This document shows positions 1 through 8,540 of a stretch of 64,000 bases of DNA, piece by piece (position 1 is the first letter of the stretch; each line of letters opens with the position of its first letter). A program made the translations under genes and the position numbers. Source of the DNA: Alteromonas pelagimontana (GTDB lineage: Bacteria; Pseudomonadota; Gammaproteobacteria; Enterobacterales; Alteromonadaceae); NCBI RefSeq assembly GCF_002499975.2, contig NZ_CP052766.1, forward strand, positions 2,232,001 through 2,296,000. Reading direction: 5' to 3'. The notes beneath the pieces were generated by a model that was not told the origin of the DNA, did not search any database, and saw only the letters and a program-made list of their open reading frames with translations.

Positions 1-107
1 TCAATGGGGTCTTGTTCAACAATGGTAGTTTCTGCATCGCCGCAACCCGTTAAAAGTAAAGTGCCAATTGCTGCGGCAAGCCAGTTAAGCTGAAAAGTTT
101 TTGTCAT
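1..107 (-). CDS. Lipoprotein, N-terminal part only (gene runs off the left edge)
   Basis: Only the first 35 codons are in the window. The start ATG is at 107, and the peptide begins MTKTFQLNWL followed by a hydrophobic stretch and the lipobox LTGC with the lipidated Cys at residue 22. It therefore encodes an exported lipid-anchored protein. It lies 34 bp downstream of the zinc receptor gene on the same strand, so the two are probably co-transcribed and Zur-controlled. The body of the protein is not visible, so no function can be given. Confidence 0.75.
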   Translation of the reverse strand, partial: MTKTFQLNWLAAAIGTLLLTGCGDAETTIVEQDPI

Positions 108-141
108 AGCAGTATTCCTTGTTGATGAGTATGGGGTGTAA

Positions 142-2544
142 TTAAAAATATCCGCGAACGCCAATGGCAAAACTACGACCGGGGCGGGGAGCGATATCTT
201 TAAGAAATGAAGTGTGAACTCTGGCTTCTGTATCGGTAAGGTTGCTGCCTTTCAGATACACCATCATGTCCTGGTCGAGCAAAGACAAATCGTAAGACAC
301 TGTGGCATCAACCAGCGTGTAGCCATCAGTGGATGTTTCATAAGAAGCGATGCGGTCTTGCTCCTGATACCGGGTAACATCAAGATTTGCGGTCAATAGT
401 TCTGTTTGATAACTAAACTGCGTACCAAATCGAAGCGGTGGCGTGCGCGGTAAGTCACCGCCATCTTTTAGCCGCGCCCGAACGTAATCAGAGAAAAAAC
501 TGGCCTTAAGTTCATCAGTGGCTTGCCAGGCAATTTGCGCTTCAAAGCCATGTAAAATTACGTCATCGGTTTGAAATGTATAGATAGGCAATTCGGTGGC
601 ATGCACGTGCTCTTCATTGTCGTGCTCGTCCTCACCACCATGGTCATGGGCAGCTTCAGCAAAAAGACCGGTAGAGGTTTGATAGTAATAATTATCGACA
701 ACGTTATAGAAAGCGTTGAATACAAATCCAACATCACCGTCCGTTTTCCGGAATGTCAGGTCGATATTATTCGCTGTTTCAAGGTCAAGCGCTGCTTCAG
801 TTAACCCAATGTGAGCATGATCGTCGTGATTTTCGACGGCGAACAACGCACCAATTTCATAAGTGCGTGTACCTATGTGAGGCCCGAAGGAGAGAAGTTC
901 AGACGCAGAAGGTGCGCGTTCCGAACGAGAAACGGAAATGCCAATGTTATAGCCAGGCGTAAAATCCCATACTAAACCCGCAGATAAGCTAACGGGGGTA
1001 AACTCATGATCGGTGCTAAAGACACGGGTGGAAGTGGCTTCTTCGTGACCATGTTCATGATTGTGTTCTTCGCCGGCATGAGCGTGCGCATCTAATTCTG
1101 GGAGTAGTACTTGATCTGCTTCCAGTTCCACCCGTTCGACGCGGCCGCCCAACTGAAGCAGGAAGTCGCCGAAATGCTTCTCTTCCATAATTGCCAGCGC
1201 CAGCGTCTGGGCTTCCGACGGGGGAGTAAATGCTTCGCTGCCTTGCGCCGCCACATCGCTATGTTTGTATTGGAAGCTTATGCCACCATTCCAGCCATCA
1301 AAAGGATTATGAAGGGCTTCAAATCGCAGCTCCTCAGTGCTGTTTTCAAACAGGGTACCTACCATGCCGTCCTCAATTTCAGCATGCTCGTAGTCAGTAA
1401 AGGCAGCGCGGGTATTAATTTTTCTAATCCATTTACCGCCAATATTCAATTCACTTAGCAGTTGAACCCGGGTTTGCTTCAGATCGGCATATACACTTTC
1501 TTCTTCACTACCTTCAGCCTCATGTTCATCGCCATGGGTGTGCCCAGGAATCCCATATTCGCGATTAAAACGTTCAACAGCGATACCGACATAACCGTTA
1601 TCCAATAGCTTACTGACGCCAAGTGTTACGCCATTAGATTTCTCGCCACTGTTTTTAACCACAAAATCCTGTTGTTCGTGGTTATCTAATTCAGGCGCAA
1701 CAGGCACGTCGTAATCGTTGGATTCGCGCCAGTAACCGTCTGCGTACACACCGATAGTTTCAGTACCTGTGGTGATGTTGAATGACGCCAGTTTTTTGTC
1801 ATCTACCGAGTTGGTTTCTAACAACCATTCTCCGCGGGTGGTGGTGTCGGGGGGAACACGTCCATCTACTACATTTACTACGCCACCGATAGCGCCGCTG
1901 CCATAAAATAATGTTGCCGGACCACGCAGCACTTCAATTTGTTGTGCCGTAGAAGCTTCGGTGGCAACAGAGTGATCTGGCCCTACGCGGGAGACATCAC
2001 TGACATCCAGTCCATTTTGTGCAATAAGCACCCGAGGACCGCTTAGGCCGCGAATAACCGGTGTACTGGCTACGTTCGCATGAAAGTTTGTGTGAACTCC
2101 CGGCAGTTTCTCTAAGCTATCGCCCAGAGTAGAAGCTTGTTGGCGCCGTAGCGTTTCGCCCGCCAGCACGCTAACCGGTGAAGCCGATTCCATTATCGAC
2201 ATATGCATAGGCGAGGCAACGACATCGACTACCTCAATGGGAGAACGTTTTAACGTAAGCGTAACTTCTTTACTGCCATCTTGCGCAACGGCAATTTCCT
2301 GATGAAGATGGGCATAACCTGAAGCAAAAATATGAAATTCGTTTACGTTTGCGGTTAAATTCTCTAACAGAAAACGGCCATTCTCATCGGTTTTTGTTTT
2401 AAATTTGGTGCCTTCAATTTCTACCGTGGCACCTGCCACTGCTTTACCACTACTGTTATTTACAACGCCTTCAATCGATTGCGCCATAGCGACAGCAGGC
2501 AATAAAGCGCTAATAAGCGCTGCCATTCGAGTTTTTCTCCGCAT
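142..2544 (-). CDS. TonB-dependent outer-membrane receptor, His-rich, zinc-uptake type (ZnuD-like)
   Basis: An 800-aa outer-membrane receptor. It has a signal peptide ending near AVAMAQS, a carboxypeptidase-regulatory-like domain over the first ~100 residues, a TonB plug (about residues 105-220, with LRGPATLFYGSGAIGGVVN) and a beta barrel ending in a C-terminal Phe. Three clusters rich in His, Asp and Glu sit near residues 334-348, 483-502 and 628-650, in positions expected for extracellular loops; such loops bind zinc in ZnuD-type receptors. The reading frame extends up to a TTG at 2577, but that codon lies inside a Zur-box-like repeat and has no ribosome site. The ATG at 2544 is preceded by CCGGAG and starts a normal signal peptide, so I use it. 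Divergent from zrgA/zur. Specificity for zinc rests on His content and neighbours. Confidence 0.85.
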   Translation of the reverse strand: MRRKTRMAALISALLPAVAMAQSIEGVVNNSSGKAVAGATVEIEGTKFKTKTDENGRFLLENLTANVNEFHIFASGYAHLHQEIAVAQDGSKEVTLTLKRSPIEVVDVVASPMHMSIMESASPVSVLAGETLRRQQASTLGDSLEKLPGVHTNFHANVASTPVIRGLSGPRVLIAQNGLDVSDVSRVGPDHSVATEASTAQQIEVLRGPATLFYGSGAIGGVVNVVDGRVPPDTTTRGEWLLETNSVDDKKLASFNITTGTETIGVYADGYWRESNDYDVPVAPELDNHEQQDFVVKNSGEKSNGVTLGVSKLLDNGYVGIAVERFNREYGIPGHTHGDEHEAEGSEEESVYADLKQTRVQLLSELNIGGKWIRKINTRAAFTDYEHAEIEDGMVGTLFENSTEELRFEALHNPFDGWNGGISFQYKHSDVAAQGSEAFTPPSEAQTLALAIMEEKHFGDFLLQLGGRVERVELEADQVLLPELDAHAHAGEEHNHEHGHEEATSTRVFSTDHEFTPVSLSAGLVWDFTPGYNIGISVSRSERAPSASELLSFGPHIGTRTYEIGALFAVENHDDHAHIGLTEAALDLETANNIDLTFRKTDGDVGFVFNAFYNVVDNYYYQTSTGLFAEAAHDHGGEDEHDNEEHVHATELPIYTFQTDDVILHGFEAQIAWQATDELKASFFSDYVRARLKDGGDLPRTPPLRFGTQFSYQTELLTANLDVTRYQEQDRIASYETSTDGYTLVDATVSYDLSLLDQDMMVYLKGSNLTDTEARVHTSFLKDIAPRPGRSFAIGVRGYF

Positions 2545-2560
2545 CTTATTCTCCGGTGTG

Positions 2561-2602
2561 ATGTTATATTGTATCAATGATAGTTATGTTATATTGTATC
2601 AA
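2561..2602. promoter_or_regulatory. Tandem Zur-box-like operators in the divergent zinc promoter
   Basis: Two identical 17-bp copies of ATGTTATATTGTATCAA occur at 2561-2577 and 2586-2602, 25 bp apart start to start. Each contains a 15-bp imperfect palindrome (TGTTATA, T, TGTATCA) like the gammaproteobacterial Zur box core GTTATA-N-TATAAC. They lie 17 bp upstream of the receptor start and 121 bp upstream of zrgA, in the only promoter region between a zinc receptor and a zur operon. Zur binding is inferred. Confidence 0.65.
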
Positions 2603-2722
2603 CATCGGAAGCAAATACTGCGTAGCGGTTTTTGCCTGTTGATTCATTATGCATCTAAATGATTAGCAGAAAGAAAGTACGCGTTAGCGGCAGCTAAGTA
2701 GCGGGATCGGAGACCATAACCA

Positions 2723-3247
2723 ATGACAAGCAATGGAATAGCCATACTGACAGGTTTTGTGGGGACAGCGTGTTTTTCGGTCTTGCCGGTTAAGGCGCAG
2801 GGGCATGTTCATGGCGAAGGTACGATGCATATCGTTCAGGACAATAACAACTGGAGCGTAGAAATTGCGCTGCCCGCTGCCGATGTCCTGGGGTTTGAGC
2901 ATGTTCCCGAGACGACTCAGCAACAGCAAACCGTGCGCGATTTCGCCAGTAAATTTGCAACTTCTGACAAGGTTGTAGCGTTAAACGGAGAGTGTACGTT
3001 GGAGGATGCGCATTCGTCTTTACCAGACCACAATGAGGCTCAAGAACACGGGCATGAAAAGGTCAGCCATGCGCACAGTGATATTGCTTTGACATATCGC
3101 TTTTCTTGCCAATCAACAGTATCCGGGGTGAAGGTTAATCTTTTCCAATGGCTGCCTTCACTTAACCATATTGAGCTGCAATGGGCTGTGGCAGACGGGC
3201 AGGGCGCTTCAAATCTTAGCCCGCCAAACAGTGCAGTTACATGGTAG
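2723..3247 (+). CDS. ZrgA-like periplasmic zinc-uptake protein (DUF2796 family)
   Basis: 174 aa with a signal peptide (TGFVGTACFSVLPVKAQ) followed by the GHVHGEGTMHI start typical of the DUF2796/ZrgA family. A His-rich stretch (EAQEHGHEKVSHAHSD) lies near residues 110-125 and would bind zinc in the periplasm. In Vibrio cholerae ZrgA belongs to a zinc-regulated import system; the role here is by family and context. The stop codon overlaps the start of the zur-like gene by 7 nt, so the two are translationally coupled. It faces the zinc receptor across the Zur-box region. Confidence 0.8.
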   Translation: MTSNGIAILTGFVGTACFSVLPVKAQGHVHGEGTMHIVQDNNNWSVEIALPAADVLGFEHVPETTQQQQTVRDFASKFATSDKVVALNGECTLEDAHSSLPDHNEAQEHGHEKVSHAHSDIALTYRFSCQSTVSGVKVNLFQWLPSLNHIELQWAVADGQGASNLSPPNSAVTW

Positions 3248-3726
3248 CCACAACACCGGGCGCAGTAGAACAGGTTGTCGCCGCAGCGCAGTATCTTTGT
3301 GAAAAGCGCGGCGGGCGGCTAACGCAAAAACGCCAACGGGTGCTTGAACTACTCCTGCAGGCTGAAAGGCCTATGTCTGCATATGACATTATGGATGCTT
3401 ACAATCGATACGCAGACACGACCATTATGGCGATGTCTGTGTATCGGATTTTAGGTTTTCTTGAGTCGACACATCTGGTGCATCGCCTGCATTCAGCAAA
3501 TAAGTACATTGCCTGTAACTACATTATTTGTTCTTGCGAGCATCACACGGCGTTATTGCTGATTTGTCGATCCTGTCAGCATGTGCGGGAAATTATGCTG
3601 CCAACACCGGTAGTTAATGCAATATCTCATCAAGCAGAGGTAACCGGGTTCGAACCGTTAGGTTCGCAGCTTGAAATGTCTTGCTTGTGCGAAAACTGCA
3701 AGAAATCGACTAAAAATCTTTATTAA
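3241..3726 (+). CDS. zur: Fur-family zinc uptake repressor
   Basis: 161 aa with the Fur-family layout: a winged-helix N-terminal half (GRLTQKRQRVLELLLQ) and a metal-binding C-terminal half. The structural zinc cysteines are visible as CRSC (109-112) and CLCENC (148-153), and further candidate ligands occur in CSCEHH (97-102). Among Fur proteins this pattern, with the zinc neighbours, points to Zur rather than Fur or PerR. It would repress the receptor and its own operon when zinc is plentiful, by binding the tandem boxes at 2561-2602. It starts inside the end of the ZrgA-like gene and ends 12 bp before the MerC-like gene. Confidence 0.88.
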   Translation: MVATTPGAVEQVVAAAQYLCEKRGGRLTQKRQRVLELLLQAERPMSAYDIMDAYNRYADTTIMAMSVYRILGFLESTHLVHRLHSANKYIACNYIICSCEHHTALLLICRSCQHVREIMLPTPVVNAISHQAEVTGFEPLGSQLEMSCLCENCKKSTKNLY

Positions 3727-3738
3727 TTCGGGGACGAA

Positions 3739-4161
3739 ATGAAAAAACTTCAGCTTCTGGGCGACAAATTCGCCATATTCCTATCATCGCTTTGCATCGT
3801 CCATTGTTTGTTGTTTCCTATTATTTTGGTTTTTCTACCGCCTTTGGCTGGGCTGATTGCCGTTGATCATGACGCTTTTCACCAGCTACTGCTTTTCTTT
3901 GTAATACCAGTGGGGTTGATAGCCCTAACGATGGGGTATTTGCACCACCGCAATATCGGCGTCTTTATGATTGGCTTGACTGGGTTGGTGTTTCTTGGCA
4001 GCTTGTCGTTTATCGATCACGAGGCGCTGGGGGAACCAAGGGAAACTATCTGGACGGTTATCGCTTCCTGTACTATCGCCTTCGGACACATCCGCAATTA
4101 CCAACTTCGTCGACAGCACGCATGTGCACCTTCTGATTCACAGGTACCAAGTAAATCATGA
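3739..4161 (+). CDS. MerC-domain inner-membrane protein
   Basis: 140 aa with about four hydrophobic segments. The N-terminal motif SSLCIVHCLLFP (Cys19, His22, Cys23) is characteristic of the MerC domain, whose founding members take up mercuric ions. In Zur-regulated clusters such proteins are more likely tied to zinc or another divalent metal; that is inference. It is the third gene of the zrgA-zur-merC operon, 12 bp after zur, with a ribosome site (GGGGACGAA). Confidence 0.75.
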   Translation: MKKLQLLGDKFAIFLSSLCIVHCLLFPIILVFLPPLAGLIAVDHDAFHQLLLFFVIPVGLIALTMGYLHHRNIGVFMIGLTGLVFLGSLSFIDHEALGEPRETIWTVIASCTIAFGHIRNYQLRRQHACAPSDSQVPSKS

Positions 4162-4197
4162 ATAGTAAAATGTTGAGATGACTTCATGATCTGGTAA

Positions 4198-4419
4198 ACC
4201 ATAGTCGACTCGGGCGGGGAAAGCCGGGGCTTATCAGACGAAAAACCTAGGCTGTATCAGCAAAACTGTAACATTCAAACAATACAATGCGGCGATGTTG
4301 CGTTGCTAAAAGGCGAGCTTTGGGAAGGCAACGAAAATGCCGGTTTGGTTCATCGCTCTCCACCTATAGCAGCGGGTGAAAAAAGGCTGTTGTTGACCCT
4401 GGATTACTTACCTGAATAA
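4198..4419 (+). pseudogene. Remnant of a DUF1826-like gene (C-terminal part)
   Basis: An open frame without a start codon (after a stop at 4195) encodes about 73 residues. The tail contains CGDVALLKGELW, GNENAGLVHRSPP and RLLLTLDYLPE. These match my recollection of the conserved C-terminal block of DUF1826 proteins, which are about 200 aa and are found in zinc/Zur clusters. The N-terminal two thirds are missing; only a weak echo (GLSDEK, perhaps for EWLPED) precedes the block. No start or ribosome site is seen. It directly follows the zinc operon, which fits a decayed member of that operon. Assignment is from memory of the family and needs a profile search. Confidence 0.55.
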
Positions 4420-4603
4420 ATGCCGCAGGCGGATAAGCAACAACATCCATATTCAACGTTTTGCAGAACTTTACTTTCACCTTCTATAGTTGTTGCAGCT
4501 TGACGTTTTTAGCGGCAATGATAAGCCGAAGAAGATGAAGACATTCTGCTCAACCTGATATTTTGCTCTTGGTAGTAAATCGATAAACAGAGGATATAAC
4601 ACA
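4420..4603. other. Intergenic region before the PhoX gene
   Basis: Non-coding stretch between the DUF1826 remnant and phoX-like gene. It should hold the phoX promoter. I see no clear repeat, terminator or PHO-box-like direct repeat that I could defend. Confidence 0.5.
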
Positions 4604-5989
4604 ATGATTTCAAGGCGCACCTTTAACCAAAGTCTGGTTGCATTAGCATTTGCGGGGTTGTCCCGCCACCTTCTCGCTTTTTCCTCAGAAGCCGCGCCAA
4701 CCCGCTCAGGAGAATTCGGATATGGGGCGCTGAAACCCGATCCTGCAGGGGTTCTTGATCTTCCGGAAGGCTTTTCGTACCGCATTATTTCATCATTAGG
4801 TGAAAAAATGGCTGATGGACAACCCGTGCCGGATCGTGCCGATGGCATGGGATGTTTTTATCTGGATGAAGAACGGGTGGTATTGGTACGAAACCATGAA
4901 TTGTTTCCTATGCGGATCCTTGATGACCAGACAAATGAAGAAACTGCCGACGATAAAACTTTAGCATCGCCTCTCGCTTACGATAGTTACAAAGCTGGTG
5001 CGCCACTACCCGGTGGCACCACCAATATTATTTATAACCTTAAACAGCAGCGGGTGGAAAAGCAGTTCCAGTCATTAATTGGAACTATCCGTAATTGTTC
5101 TGGGGGCATTACGCCTTGGAACACATGGTTAACGTGTGAAGAATCGGTAGAAAAAGCGTCTGATAAAATCAGCCAGAATCACGGCTACGTATTTGAAGTA
5201 CCGGCCAATGCCAAAGCGCTGGTGGACGCCAAGCCAATTAAAGCCATGGGTCGCTTCAATCACGAAGCTGCATGCGTTGATCCACGTTCTGGCGTGGTGT
5301 ATTTAACCGAAGATCGCGACGATAGCTTGCTGTACCGTTACGTTCCTAATACACCTGGTGAACTGCATAAAGGCGGGAAGCTACAAGCGCTGGCTATTAA
5401 AGACCAACCTAAATTTGACAGCCGCAACTGGAATACGGTGCAGATGAAAACCGGTGAACCATTAGAAGTCACCTGGATAGACCTTTCTGACGTTGAAAGT
5501 CCAAATGACGATTTACGTCTGCGAGGTCACGCCAAAGGTGCTGCCTTATTTGCGCGCGGTGAAGGTATTCATTGGGCAACTAACGAACTATATTTTTGCT
5601 GTACCAGCGGCGGCGCCAAACAGGTGGGGCAAATTATGCGGTATGTACCGTCAGAAGCGGAAGGACAACAGGCTGAAGCGACGTCTCCGGGTAAACTTGA
5701 GCTGTTTGTTGAAAGCCCGGATGTGCAAACATTTAATTATGGTGACAATATTACCGTCGCGCCCAATGGTCATTTACTGGTGTGTGAAGATCAATATACC
5801 GATGTTGTGGATAATCATCTTCGCGGTGTTACACCTGAAGGACAGGTTTACGATTTTGCTAAAGTTCACGTACAAACTGAACCGGCGGGCGCGTGCTTCT
5901 CTCCTGACGGCAGCACGCTGTTTGTGAATCTGTATTCTCCTGCCACAACGTTAGCCATCACCGGCCCATGGGAAAACCTGCAGGCGTAA
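4604..5989 (+). CDS. PhoX-family alkaline phosphatase (DUF839), Tat-exported
   Basis: 461 aa. The N-terminus SRRTFNQSLVALAFAGLS is a twin-arginine signal, as expected because PhoX enzymes fold with Ca and Fe cofactors before export. The mature part opens with FGYGALKPDPAGVLDLPEGFSYRII, the usual PhoX/DUF839 entry, followed by RNHELF, CGGITPWNTWLTCEE-like and FNHEAACVDPRSG-like blocks that supply metal ligands in the family. It would release phosphate from organic phosphate in the periplasm. Length agrees with the shorter PhoX-like group rather than the ~600-aa type. Monocistronic, with ribosome site GAGGATAT and a terminator 36 bp after the stop. Confidence 0.85.
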   Translation: MISRRTFNQSLVALAFAGLSRHLLAFSSEAAPTRSGEFGYGALKPDPAGVLDLPEGFSYRIISSLGEKMADGQPVPDRADGMGCFYLDEERVVLVRNHELFPMRILDDQTNEETADDKTLASPLAYDSYKAGAPLPGGTTNIIYNLKQQRVEKQFQSLIGTIRNCSGGITPWNTWLTCEESVEKASDKISQNHGYVFEVPANAKALVDAKPIKAMGRFNHEAACVDPRSGVVYLTEDRDDSLLYRYVPNTPGELHKGGKLQALAIKDQPKFDSRNWNTVQMKTGEPLEVTWIDLSDVESPNDDLRLRGHAKGAALFARGEGIHWATNELYFCCTSGGAKQVGQIMRYVPSEAEGQQAEATSPGKLELFVESPDVQTFNYGDNITVAPNGHLLVCEDQYTDVVDNHLRGVTPEGQVYDFAKVHVQTEPAGACFSPDGSTLFVNLYSPATTLAITGPWENLQA

Positions 5990-6024
5990 CCAGAGTTTTG
6001 CTTTGTCTTCTACAAATCAGTAAA

Positions 6025-6047
6025 CGGGCATTCATTGCCCGCTTTTT
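6025..6047 (+). terminator. Intrinsic terminator of the PhoX gene
   Basis: Perfect 6-bp stem CGGGCA / TGCCCG with loop TTCAT, followed by CTTTTT, 36 bp after the phoX-like stop codon. Confidence 0.8.
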
Positions 6048-6300
6048 ACGCGCCGTGATCATGGTTTCATTTATCAACCAGGAATAGACGTAGCCCAGCT
6101 TCAGGTGATAGGCCGGTGTTCCCATATTCTGCTGTCGTTCCTTTCAACGCGAAATTTCTTTAATTGTCTCTTTTGCCCTTGCTTTGTAGGCCGCATTACT
6201 TAGAAAATACCCACTCATATTTATTTGTAAATATGATATAACATCCTAACTAAGCTTTAGATGATAATAAGCCTGTCGACAGGAAAATAGGGAACACAAC
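6048..6300. other. Intergenic region upstream of the M3 peptidase
   Basis: About 250 bp with no supportable gene. An AT-rich inverted repeat CATATTTA-TTTG-TAAATATG lies at 6216-6235, roughly 65 bp before the start codon, and could be an operator or simply promoter-proximal AT-rich DNA. Confidence 0.4.
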
Positions 6301-8469
6301 ATGAACAAAACCATAATCAGCATTGCTATAGCAAGTGCGCTACTTGCCACTGGCTGCTCAGAAGATACGACCTCACAACAAACCAATGCAGCGAGCGAAC
6401 AAGCCGCAAAAGCAGAGGTTAAGCAGGAGAACCCTTTGTTAAAAGCGAGCCCGTTACAGTACGAAGCGCCAGTTTTTGATCAGATTAAAGATGAACATTT
6501 TCTTCCTGCTTTTGAGCAGGGTATAAAAGAACAAATGGCAGAAGTTGAAGAAATTGCCAATAATCCAGAGCCAGCCACATTTGAAAATACCATGGTGGCG
6601 CTGGAGAAAAGCGGAGAGTTGCTTACGCGTGTAAGCCGTATTTTCTTCAATCTGGCCGGCAGTAACAGCAATCCTGAGCGCCGTGAAATTCAAACTACAA
6701 TGGCGCCAAAGCTGGCAGCGCATTCCGACAACATCAATTTAAACAGCAAGCTTTTTGCGCGGGTAGAAACCTTGTATAACCAGCGTAACGATCTTGAGCT
6801 TGATGCAGAATCACAGCGCCTGATTGAAGAATATTACACAGATTTCATTCGCGCGGGTGCAAAACTTAACGATAAGCAAAAAGATGAAATTCGTAAGTTA
6901 AATGAAGAGCATTCCAGGCTGACCACGCAGTTTTCACAAAACCTGCTGACTGAATCTAAGAACATTGCTGTAGTGGTAGATACCGCTGAAGAGCTTAAAG
7001 GCTTATCAGAAGCCGAAATAAAAGGCGCAGCTGAAGCCGCCAAGGAAGCCGATCAGGAAGGGAAGTACCTGCTTAATTTAACGAATACCACTCGTCAGCC
7101 GGTTCTGGCTTCGCTGGAAAACCGGGAACTGCGTCAGCGCATTTGGGAAGCTTCGGCAAATCGTGCGCAAAGTGGTGAGTTTGATAACAGCGACATTGTA
7201 GCGCGTTTAGCCAAACTGCGCGCTGAGAAAGCCGCCCTGTTGGGTTACGACAACTGGGCCAGCTACGGCCTTGACGCGCAAATGGCGCAAACCCCGCAAG
7301 CGGTGTTTGAGATGCTTGGCAGCATGGTGCCAGCAGTTGTTGCTAACGTAAAAGAAGAAGCTGCTGACATTCAGGCTATGATCGATGCCGAGGGTGAAGA
7401 CTTCGAACTTAAACCTTGGGATTGGGCATATTACGCAGAAAAAGTGCGCGAAGCCCGTTACGATCTTGATGAAGACAAAGTAAAACAATATTTTGAATTT
7501 AACCGTGTGTTAAATGATGGCGTGTTTTATACCTTCAACCGTTTGTATGGCGTACGTTTTGAGCCAAGACCGGATCTGCCGGTTTATCACCCTGATGTAA
7601 AAGCGTATGAGCTTTTTGATGTAGACGGCAAAAGTCTGGCAATTTTTTATGCCGATTATTACGCCCGTGAAGGCAAGCGGGGCGGTGCCTGGATGAGCTC
7701 ATTTGTGGGGCAATCCAAGTTGCTGAACAACAAGCCTGTTGTCGTAAACGTTATGAATATTGAAAAGGCCCCAGAAGGCGAGCCGACGTTAATCAGTTAT
7801 GACAATGTCACCACTATGTTCCACGAGTTAGGTCATGGACTTCACGGCATGTTGTCAGACGTAAAATATCCTTCTTTGGCGGGAACCTCAGTATCGCGCG
7901 ACTTCGTTGAGTTTCCTTCTACTTTCGAAGAAGACTGGGCGGCGTATCCGGAAGTGATTGCTAATTACGCCAAGCACTATGAAACTGGCGAGCCCATTCC
8001 TAAAGAACTGCTGGATAAAGTCATTAAATCCCGTAGCTTTAATATGGGCTTTGACACGCTGGAATACATGTCTGCGGCATTGCTGGACATGGAATGGCAC
8101 TCTTTACCTGCCGATGCGCCGCTACAGGATATCAACGAATTTGAAGCTAAAGCGCTGGCGAAACATGGCGTTGATTTAGCGTATGTTCCCCCGCGTTATA
8201 AATCTGCTTATTTCTCACATTCTATGGGTGGCGGTTATTCTGCTGGTTACTACGCGTATATGTGGAGTGAAATTCTGGCTGCCGATGCCTTTGCTTACGT
8301 GCAGGAAATGGGCGGATTGAAGTTGGAAAACGGCATGAAATATCGCAATCAAATTCTTTCAAAAGGTAATTCCAGACCGCCGATGGAATCTTATAAGGCA
8401 TTCCGCGGACAAGAACCGACGACCGATGCGTTGTTGATTCGCCGTGGCTTAAAAACCAAGGTAGATTAA
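6301..8469 (+). CDS. M3-family zinc metallopeptidase (oligopeptidase/dipeptidyl carboxypeptidase type), lipoprotein
   Basis: 722 aa. A short signal ends in the lipobox LATGC (Cys19), so the enzyme is lipid-anchored in the envelope, unlike cytoplasmic OpdA and Dcp. The catalytic zinc motif HELGH is at residues 508-512 in FHELGHGLHGMLS, followed by the third-ligand region (STFEEDWAAYP). The M3 fold fills the whole length (N-terminal helical domain FLPAFEQGIKEQ onward). It would digest short peptides in the periplasm. Ribosome site AGGGAACACAAC precedes the ATG. It converges with the ABC importer operon. Confidence 0.9.
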   Translation: MNKTIISIAIASALLATGCSEDTTSQQTNAASEQAAKAEVKQENPLLKASPLQYEAPVFDQIKDEHFLPAFEQGIKEQMAEVEEIANNPEPATFENTMVALEKSGELLTRVSRIFFNLAGSNSNPERREIQTTMAPKLAAHSDNINLNSKLFARVETLYNQRNDLELDAESQRLIEEYYTDFIRAGAKLNDKQKDEIRKLNEEHSRLTTQFSQNLLTESKNIAVVVDTAEELKGLSEAEIKGAAEAAKEADQEGKYLLNLTNTTRQPVLASLENRELRQRIWEASANRAQSGEFDNSDIVARLAKLRAEKAALLGYDNWASYGLDAQMAQTPQAVFEMLGSMVPAVVANVKEEAADIQAMIDAEGEDFELKPWDWAYYAEKVREARYDLDEDKVKQYFEFNRVLNDGVFYTFNRLYGVRFEPRPDLPVYHPDVKAYELFDVDGKSLAIFYADYYAREGKRGGAWMSSFVGQSKLLNNKPVVVNVMNIEKAPEGEPTLISYDNVTTMFHELGHGLHGMLSDVKYPSLAGTSVSRDFVEFPSTFEEDWAAYPEVIANYAKHYETGEPIPKELLDKVIKSRSFNMGFDTLEYMSAALLDMEWHSLPADAPLQDINEFEAKALAKHGVDLAYVPPRYKSAYFSHSMGGGYSAGYYAYMWSEILAADAFAYVQEMGGLKLENGMKYRNQILSKGNSRPPMESYKAFRGQEPTTDALLIRRGLKTKVD

Positions 8470-8496
8470 TCTCGTCCTGTCAGCTTGCAAACCCTT

Positions 8497-8531
8497 GGCA
8501 ACAGTGACAATAATTTATTGCCACTGTTGCC
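8497..8531. terminator. Hairpin between convergent genes, possible bidirectional terminator
   Basis: Perfect 10-bp arms GGCAACAGTG (8497-8506) and CACTGTTGCC (8522-8531) around an AT-rich loop, exactly in the 71-bp gap between two convergent genes. There is no good T-run on either side, so terminator function is plausible but not shown. Confidence 0.5.
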
Positions 8532-8540
8532 GGAGAAATG

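Noticed and set aside
2545..2577. Upstream TTG start for the zinc receptor
   Set aside because: It lies inside a Zur-box-like repeat and lacks a ribosome site; ATG 2544 gives a normal signal peptide.
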